A program made the translations under genes and the position numbers. This document shows positions 16,842 through 22,500 of a stretch of DNA of 22,500 nucleotides, piece after piece. How positions within the stretch are numbered: position 1 is the first letter of the stretch; each line of letters begins with the position of its first letter. The stretch is from Chromera velia. Taxonomy: Eukaryota; Sar; Chromeraceae. The DNA lies in assembly GCA_018398765.1 (NCBI GenBank), contig JAHBMJ010003139.1, positions 58,528 through 81,027 on the forward strand, in the 5' to 3' direction. Under the pieces are notes generated by a model. It was not told the DNA's origin, did no database searches, and saw nothing but the letters and a program-made list of their open reading frames with translations.

Positions 16842-16924
16842 TAGTACAGTAGTACAGTACAGTATAGATATCATAGTATAGTAGTACAGTACAGTACAGT
16901 GTAGTACAGTATAGTACAGTATAC
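16842..16924 (+). repeat. (TACAG)n-type microsatellite, second locus
   Basis: About 80 bases built from AGTACAGT/ATAGTACAGT units with point changes. Preceded by a T13 run. Matches the block at 14470-14512. Confidence 0.8.
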
Positions 16925-17315
16925 TTGTGCAACTATCATATAATGGCTAATATAGTTGTTAAGTTAAACTTAGTTTTGATTGATTGAAGTTAAAGATGGT
17001 CAAAGATTTAAACGGACTTAATTTAAAAGTAATGTCAAGGATAGTCTTGGTCTTTTCTAGTTATGTCTAGTGTTAAACTTTTCTTTAACCTGAGAGTTTT
17101 ATACCCTTAAACTTTAGTTTAGGCCGCTTTAGCCGCGGCTGAGGCGGCCAAAGACCGCCTCGGCCGGCGATTTAATCCATCATGCCAGGTCAATTCTTAC
17201 CAACATCATGTAGGGGGGTACCTCTCTCTATATATACACTGTTTTCTCCTTTTTGCAGGGCACCAATCTGGCCGGCCGTCTATCCGGGAGGCTGATGACT
17301 TCTTCTTCTCTCTAC
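16925..17315. other. Non-coding stretch with GC-rich hairpin
   Basis: No gene seen. At 17138-17164 the arms GCTGAGGCGG and CCGCCTCGGC pair across a 7-base loop with a single G-T, inside a GC-rich island in AT-rich sequence. A short TATATATA with a downstream TTTTTGCAG (17231-17259) could be fortuitous promoter and acceptor-like signals. Confidence 0.5.
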
Positions 17316-17409
17316 CCTACAAAAAGTTATAGAAATATCATAGAAATCTCATAGACTTATCATAGAAATCTAATAGAAATCCAATAGAATTCTGATAAAA
17401 ATATCATAG

Positions 17410-17742
17410 AAAAGAGAATGACTAAATGATGGTTAAACGGAATGCAGAGCTAGATCTCCATGATGGTGGAACTACTTCATGAAATAGTCTGTTCATCAAG
17501 GCAGAGTAGAATGAACAGCCGAAAGACATTCGATCAGCTAGTGCTGCACGAAGTGAAGTGATCTGAACTAGCTGGTGCTAAATGCGTGCGGCACAAATCG
17601 TACAAAATCGAATGCGCGCGCGGTAATCCTATCCCGGCCAGTACGGCGCTTCGGCACCGCGCGGCACGGCCTGCACGCTCGACCCGCCGGGTCCAGAAGC
17701 AAGCATGGATACGCGGCAGGCTGGTACCCTATACTTCAACTC
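17410..17742 (+). repeat. Direct repeat R1 (333 bp)
   Basis: Aligns with 18992-19479 once the 144-bp insertion and duplicated 12 bp are removed from the latter. It starts AAAAGAGAATGAC and ends GGTACCCTATACTT(C/T)AACTC. Differences are nearly all transitions. Ends are not TG...CA, so it does not look like an LTR. Confidence 0.85.
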
Positions 17743-18060
17743 CCCCCCTCAATTACGTTTCTATGCAAGCTTTGTAAAGAGAAAGAAATGGAAGCGAAAC
17801 ACCAGGGAAAGATAAAGATAAAGGGAATGAAACAGCCTTTTGGTCTGACTGCCTGAGAGCCAATGAAATCTTTTCTTGCTTTCACTTGCCTGCCAGTGTT
17901 GAAGATTGAAGAGCACACATGAAAGGATAGCAGAGAGAGAGAGGGCTACTAGGCATCACAAGAACAAGGTCAGAGGGCTATAGGCATCACAAGACTGTCT
18001 ATCTCTAGCCTGCCTCTTATTAATAAGCCTGCCTTTCTTCGGCCTGCCCCTTAGGTTTGG
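17743..18060. other. Interior of the inverted-repeat unit, no gene recognised
   Basis: Contains a C-rich run, then the near-repeat GGGCTA(CTA)GGCATCACAAGA occurring at about 17943 and 17977. I see no convincing coding region. Confidence 0.4.
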
Positions 18061-18889
18061 TTGTCTGTTGCCTTTCAAAAGATGAGCGCTTCACAACACT
18101 GGAAAAGCAACAGAGAAAGAAAGAATCCATGCAGTGGCTGTGCAGAAAGACAGAACAAATCGTGCCTTGTATGCTTCTCCATCAAAGAGTTTGATCACAT
18201 GCACAGTTTGTACTCACTGCCAAACAAGAGAAAACAAACACTGCAAACCTTGCATTCGCAACTTAGCGGAGCGTCCTTGTATCCCCCCTCATGCCGGTGT
18301 GCACATGGATGGACGTTGACTGGCAGAAGACGTGGAGACGGCCAAACAAAAATGGAAGAATCCTAGGGAAAAATCCCTCCCTAATCCCCCCCCCCAAAGA
18401 GGTGCTTCCGAAACCTTGCCTCCTCAATGATCCTGGCAAGCAGACAAGCAAATTCCAGTAGCGATGGTGCGGCACTCCCAGTTCTTGGTGGCCCCCAAAG
18501 CAGGTGCGAGCAGATGGTGCACTGATGGCTCAGTGCAGTCTTGGCAGCAACTGGTGGCAGCTGGTAGATGGGCGGCTCATGGCGAAGTGGCGGCGATCAT
18601 GCTGCTAGAGATCCTTGGACACTTGCTCAAGCTTGTTGAAGTGGTTGGAGATGAAGGTCCGAAGAGCGTGAGGGGAGATTGGGGACTCAGTACGTCCACA
18701 ATGGTGTCGTCCGCAAGCAAAGTCCACAAGTGCAACCTGGAATGCAACACGGCGTCTCCCAGTGAAAACCTGCTGTCGGAGCGACTGCAGATCCATCCGG
18801 TCTCCACTTCTGCTATAGGAAAAGGAAATAGCTACCAAAACATTCCACCATTCCAGTTCTCACTGGAACGGGCGGCTTCCAATTCGTAG
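18061..18889 (+). pseudogene. Broken cysteine-rich coding remnant
   Basis: One frame (18061-18366) carries CSGCAERQNKSCLVC. Another, open from about 18134, carries CTHCQTRENKHCKPC. Both are C-x2-C-x7-C-x2-C with matching R-x-N-K residues, as if a tandem zinc-knuckle protein had been frameshifted near 18190-18210. The second frame continues past TGA at about 18318 and TGA at about 18428 into a 141-codon open stretch (18464-18889) with a hydrophobic helix (AAIMLLEILGHLLKLVEVVG), ending at TAG 18887. No family is assigned; possibly a captured host gene or transposase tail. Confidence 0.35.
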
Positions 18890-18991
18890 AAGAGTGGAGG
18901 AAAAGACTGCTGAAGAAAGATACGGAGACAGAAGTGATCGTTGCGGTCATTGACTGACCGAAACGGGACACAACAGAGCACTGTCAACCGC

Positions 18992-19479
18992 AAAAGAGAA
19001 TGACCAAATGATCGTCAAACGGAATGCAGAGCTAGATCTCCATGATGGTGGAACTACTTCATGAAATAGTTTGTCCGTCAAGGCAGAGTAGAACGAACAG
19101 CCGAAAGGCATTCGATCAGCTAGTGCTGCACGAAGTGAAGCGATCTGAACTGGCTGGTGCTGAATGCGTGCGGCACAAATCGTACAAAATCTTGTTGATT
19201 GAGGTTTTTGTTATGCATGTCGCGTCCCCGTGTATGAGGGGCGGATCTAGCCAAGTCTGTCAAAAGGTTCCGGTTCGTCCCATCTGTTCTGAATCTAGGA
19301 ACACTGCTCATTAATCACTTTTACTGCGGCTTATTTCGTACAAAATCGAATGCACGTGCGGCAATCCTATCCCGGCCAGTACGGCACTTCGGCACCGCGC
19401 AGCCGGCCTGCACGCTCGGCCCGCCGGGTCCAGAAGCAAGCATGGATACGCGGCAGGCTGGTACCCTATACTTTAACTC
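18992..19479 (+). repeat. Direct repeat R2, interrupted by a 144-bp insertion
   Basis: Second copy of R1 in the same orientation; 332 bp after removing the insertion and one target-duplication copy. R2 is directly followed by ATAGAAAT units, whereas R1 is directly preceded by them. Confidence 0.85.
19192..19335. mobile_element. 144-bp insertion with 12-bp target duplication
   Basis: TCGTACAAAATC is present once in R1 but twice in R2 (19180-19191 and 19336-19347), flanking exactly 144 bases absent from R1. The insert has no inverted ends or poly-A tail. It contains TAGCCAAGTCTG and GGTTCGTCCC, loosely like pol III A and B boxes but closer together than usual. It could be SINE-like or a small DNA element. 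Confidence 0.7.
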
Positions 19480-19705
19480 ATAGAAATCTAATTTAATATA
19501 GAAATGTCATAAAAATTATATAGAAATGTCGTAGAAATCCAATAAAAATCGATAGAAATCTGATAGAAATTTTAGGGTATACGGGTCAGATTTCTATGAT
19601 ATTTCTATCTGATTTCTATCGATTTCTATTAGATTTCTATAATATTCAACATTTCTATAAGATTTCTATGTCATTTCTATAACTTTTTCTACAACTTTTT
19701 GTAGG
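19479..19705. repeat. Inverted array of ATAGAAAT / ATTTCTAT units
   Basis: Plus-oriented ATAGAAAT units at 19482-19570 face ATTTCTAT units at 19592-19690 across a centre reading TTTTAGGGTATACGGGTCAG. It would form a large imperfect hairpin. The right arm also matches the far-left array at 17322-17409 in inverted orientation. Confidence 0.85.
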
Positions 19706-20755
19706 ATAGGTTAGATTGAAAGCTGCTGGGCTACCCTTCTAGCAGTACACCTCCACTGAGGCGTGCCATACATGTGTGCCCCCTGAGCTTCGAGACTACT
19801 CTTTGTATGGAAGCACCACTCATTTGCAAAAAAAAAATGTCCTAGGCTATCAGGCCCAAAAATTTTAATGCCTCTGGGCAAGGTGATGTGAAACATACGG
19901 TATTTTAAAACATGAATTCAAAAGTTCACTAAAAAGTTTAGGATTTTTGAACCAAATTACTGATTAGTATAGTAACCAATGTACAAAAACAGAGCAGCAT
20001 GTATAGTTCGTATCACTGTAGATATTATAACAGTGCAGCAGAATTCACTAGAGAATTCAAAACGTACATTCTTGTTGGCCGGTTTTTTTCCATGTTTAAG
20101 TTTTTGCCGCTTTACTGGCCGTTTCTTTAGTTTTTTCTGCATACAAGAGTTTTATGCCCCTCAATGTCAAGCACTCAAGTCAACAATGCTTCTATTGACC
20201 TAGTGCCCCTCCGGCCACTTTCAAATACTGAGTGAAACGTGGACGGTACACCACAAGGTGGAGCGAGACGCAAGAATGGAACGAATCAAAACAATGAAAA
20301 ACGAACAAAATGTTTGTTCTTTCACACTTCGTTGTCTGTGTTTTTCATCGACTGTGATGTGTCTGCTGTCTGCAAACCTTTGTATGCCTTCAGATCAGCT
20401 TGAGATTGACAACCCGAGAATGCATGCTCACGGTGGTCCGCACAAAATGTAAAATCAGTGAGGCTCGCCCACCTTACTGAAGCAGAAAAGAGAAGTACAG
20501 TGAGAAAGCGATGCGTATGATGACAAGGAAGCGTCAGCTGGTGGTGTATGTGAGGTGAGAGAGAGAGACACAGAGAGAGCCGTAACACAGAAACCGACCC
20601 GCGCCTGTTTTTATGTTTCTTTTTTTTTCTTGCGCTGTGCCTACTTCTTCCAAAGTAATTTGACTTCTTTTGTCTTCATTGACCGACGGACAATGTCCCT
20701 TAATTCAACACGTCTGTCTGAACAGATACAGTGCACCTCCTCAGTCTGTCTTTCT
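19706..20755. other. Intergenic region, no gene recognised
   Basis: Mostly AT-rich with short frames only. Contains a GAGAGAGAGAGA-type run near 20557-20579. This is probably the 3' flank of the membrane protein gene that ends at 20756. I cannot identify a terminator or poly-A signal with confidence. Confidence 0.4.
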
Positions 20756-22500
20756 CTATCGTGTAATTTCCCACCCCTCATCCTCAGAGTCCTCCTCCTC
20801 CCCTTCACCCTCACCACCCCCCTCTGCCTCATCAGGCCACTCTCCCAACCCTCCACTCCATGCATTCTTTATTCCAGCACCTCTGCCTTGTGCCTCCTTT
20901 GAGGGGTGGCTTGCGGCCCCAGCCGGATCCTCTCGTTCCCACTCCTCCTCAGATCCTAAGTCCCCTCCCTCCTCTTCCCCTTCTCCTTCCTCGTCAATAT
21001 CCGGCCATCTTTCTTCCTCGCCCCTCCCCCCCCTTTCCTCGTCAGACTCAGACGCAAAAACAGCATCCTCGTCATCGTTCTCAACAACAGAGTCAGCATC
21101 GGGCCAACCTCCAATCTCATGGTCGTCCCCACTCCCCTCTCGACCCCCCCCTCCTGTAGACCTTCCAAGAGTCTCAGGAGACAGAGGACGAGAACGAGAG
21201 CCCGGTCCCATTCCCCCACCCCCACTAAAGCTCTGTGTCTGTTCGTGTGTTACGATCGTCTCACAATCTCCTGAGGTCGTGGGACATCGTCGCGAGTGCT
21301 GTCGTGCAAGCATCTGGGTCTTTTTCTTCAGTCTTTTTAGTGTGTCAGGACTGACAGCAAGACTCCCCTCAGTCTCCCCAGACGCAAATGGGGAGTGAGC
21401 AGGAGACGAAGACATCGTAGCAGCACGACGGAGTTGGGGGGCAATGTGTCTCAAATCCCTTTCTGCCTGTCTTTCTCTTCTTTTCTCCCACCGACAGAGC
21501 AGAAAATCCAAACAAAACTCACAACACCGACCACACGCGCTGTCCTGTTTGCCTGTTGAAAGACCTCTAAAGGCCCCTTTATCTTTACGCACACACAGAC
21601 AACGAACAAGTACTGCAACACCAACCAAAACAGCAGCAATTCCCGCTGCAATCAAACCCCAAAGGAGAGGACCCTCTACTACCGCACTCTCTGCTGATTT
21701 TTGCGTCTCTTCTGCGGATGAGAGGGAAAAACTGTACACCGAAGTCCCTCCCCCATTTGTTGCGGACACTTCAATTGTCCAGACCGTAAGCCCATCTTCT
21801 GGGCGAACAACTGCACCCTCTCCTCCCACGAAGGCCCCGAAAAGGGCTCCGTGCGAGAGCACTGGAAAGCGAAACTCAGGCAGACGCTCCACCCCCGTGG
21901 TGGAGGGAAAGATCCAGGTCCCACTCGCCCCCACCGGAGACGTCTGTAACGTCCCAGGAAGACCTGAGAACGCAAACACCGCAGGGCCCCCCTTGGTGTA
22001 GTCCATCTCGGGCCTCAAATCAACGAACGCGCTCCCATCGCTCTTGAAGGTAAAGAGCTCAGACGAGGACGCAGAGAGTGCAGTCCCTTTTTTCCCTCCC
22101 GAATCCATCATTCTCCTTCTCTCAAGAGAAGAAGAAGAGGAGGAGGAGCTTTCTGAGTTGACTAGCGAAACACTTGTGATGACAGGTGTCATGGAGTTGG
22201 TGCATGTCTGTGAATCACTCTCGAAAGGTTCACTCTGGTCTGCACAGTAGGACGAGTCTAATTGAGACAGTTCCCAGTAGTCCAAAGTCGCAGTGCCCCC
22301 AGAGAACGTCAATTCTTCGTACCTTAACTCCTTCACCGCATTGTATGGTGACACTGAGTCAATTTCTTTTTCTGAAAACGTCGAGCACTTCTTCTCCCTT
22401 ACACCCCCTTTACTGTACGGACAATACGAACAAAATTTAGAATGAAGGTACACAGGAAGCGATGTGTCGGTCTTTGCCTCAGCAAGCTCCTGAGCAAAGT
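20756..22500 (-). CDS. Single-pass membrane protein with acidic cytoplasmic tail (5' end outside window)
   Basis: The frame is open from the window edge (22498) to TAG 20758-20756, 580 codons; no start is visible, so the N-terminus lies to the right. The visible part begins with a Cys-containing, presumably extracellular region (FCSYCPYSKGG), a poly-Ser patch, and a beta-rich stretch (TFKSDGSAFVDLRPEMDY to VWTIEVSATNGG) that resembles Ig/cadherin-like sandwiches only in texture. One transmembrane helix (LLWGLIAAGIAAVLVGVAVLV, residues about 278-299) is followed by a Cys/Arg-rich juxtamembrane segment (RCLCVRK, CGRCCEFCLDFLLCRW), possibly palmitoylated. The tail has a Gly/Ser-rich linker and a very acidic end with three WPD motifs. 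Type I topology is inferred. No family assigned. Confidence 0.8.
   Translation of the reverse strand, partial: FAQELAEAKTDTSLPVYLHSKFCSYCPYSKGGVREKKCSTFSEKEIDSVSPYNAVKELRYEELTFSGGTATLDYWELSQLDSSYCADQSEPFESDSQTCTNSMTPVITSVSLVNSESSSSSSSSLERRRMMDSGGKKGTALSASSSELFTFKSDGSAFVDLRPEMDYTKGGPAVFAFSGLPGTLQTSPVGASGTWIFPSTTGVERLPEFRFPVLSHGALFGAFVGGEGAVVRPEDGLTVWTIEVSATNGGGTSVYSFSLSSAEETQKSAESAVVEGPLLWGLIAAGIAAVLVGVAVLVRCLCVRKDKGAFRGLSTGKQDSACGRCCEFCLDFLLCRWEKRRERQAERDLRHIAPQLRRAATMSSSPAHSPFASGETEGSLAVSPDTLKRLKKKTQMLARQHSRRCPTTSGDCETIVTHEQTQSFSGGGGMGPGSRSRPLSPETLGRSTGGGGREGSGDDHEIGGWPDADSVVENDDEDAVFASESDEERGGRGEEERWPDIDEEGEGEEEGGDLGSEEEWEREDPAGAASHPSKEAQGRGAGIKNAWSGGLGEWPDEAEGGGEGEGEEEDSEDEGWEITR

Larger units (their letters stand above)
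17316..19705. mobile_element. 2.4-kb unit with long ATAGAAAT-type terminal inverted repeats
   Basis: The left end CCTACAAAAAGTT followed by ATAGAAAT-type units (17316-17409) is mirrored by ATTTCTAT units ending AACTTTTTGTAGG at 19705. The arms pair over roughly 90-110 bases with one short indel. Long, internally repetitive inverted ends resemble foldback elements. No transposase and no clear target duplication were found, so it may be non-autonomous or a composite of nested insertions. Confidence 0.55.

Noticed and set aside
17410..19479. R1 and R2 as LTRs of a small retrotransposon
   Set aside because: Ends lack TG...CA, no primer-binding site or polypurine tract lies next to them, and the interior has no retroelement genes.
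20670..21398. 242-codon plus-strand ORF rich in Ser and Pro
   Set aside because: Antisense shadow of the acidic tail of the membrane protein (GAG/GGA-rich codons read backwards).

Overview
The window is eukaryotic, repeat-dominated nuclear DNA. It has long low-density stretches, LTR retrotransposons, microsatellites, GT-AG intron signals and one large host-type gene at the right edge. No bacterial operon or CRISPR is present. The organism cannot be named from sequence alone. The Ser/Gly/Glu-rich membrane protein, mixed GC content and repeat load would fit a protist such as a chromerid-type alveolate, but this is a guess.

Positions 1-13335 hold one nearly complete, very large (about 13.4 kb) Ty3/gypsy retrotransposon of the chromovirus type on the minus strand. 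Its 5' LTR is 12535-13335 (TGTTC...GAACA ends). A tRNA primer-binding site abuts the LTR at 12513-12532. A leader, gag (11534-9792), and pol (9796-5521: protease, RT, RNase H, integrase with GPY/F module and chromodomain) follow. Next come a 59-bp tandem array directly after the pol stop, a degenerate coding stretch, a long open accessory frame of 540 codons (3252-1630) in the env position, a polypurine tract and the 3' LTR (753 to beyond the window start). Gag and pol carry about a dozen in-frame stop codons but only two frameshifts. The LTRs differ by 18 substitutions, all transitions and mostly CpA/TpG changes, so decay looks driven by cytosine deamination. The accessory ORF is open for 541 codons.

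Positions 13336-17315 hold a possible small three-exon gene, a degenerate coding remnant, and a miniature LTR element. The miniature element is a tandem LTR-internal-LTR-internal-LTR array with an exact 620-bp period (15033-16737), read on the minus strand, with its own primer-binding site and TATA boxes. (TACAG)n microsatellites lie on both sides of the remnant plus array.

Positions 17316-19705 form a 2.4-kb unit with terminal inverted repeats made of ATAGAAAT-type repeats. It contains a 333-bp direct repeat at each end. The right copy is interrupted by a clean 144-bp insertion flanked by a 12-bp target duplication. The centre has a broken cysteine-rich coding remnant.

Positions 19706-20755 show nothing recognisable. 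Positions 20756-22500 (minus) encode the C-terminal part of a single-pass membrane protein with an acidic cytoplasmic tail; its N-terminus lies beyond the window.
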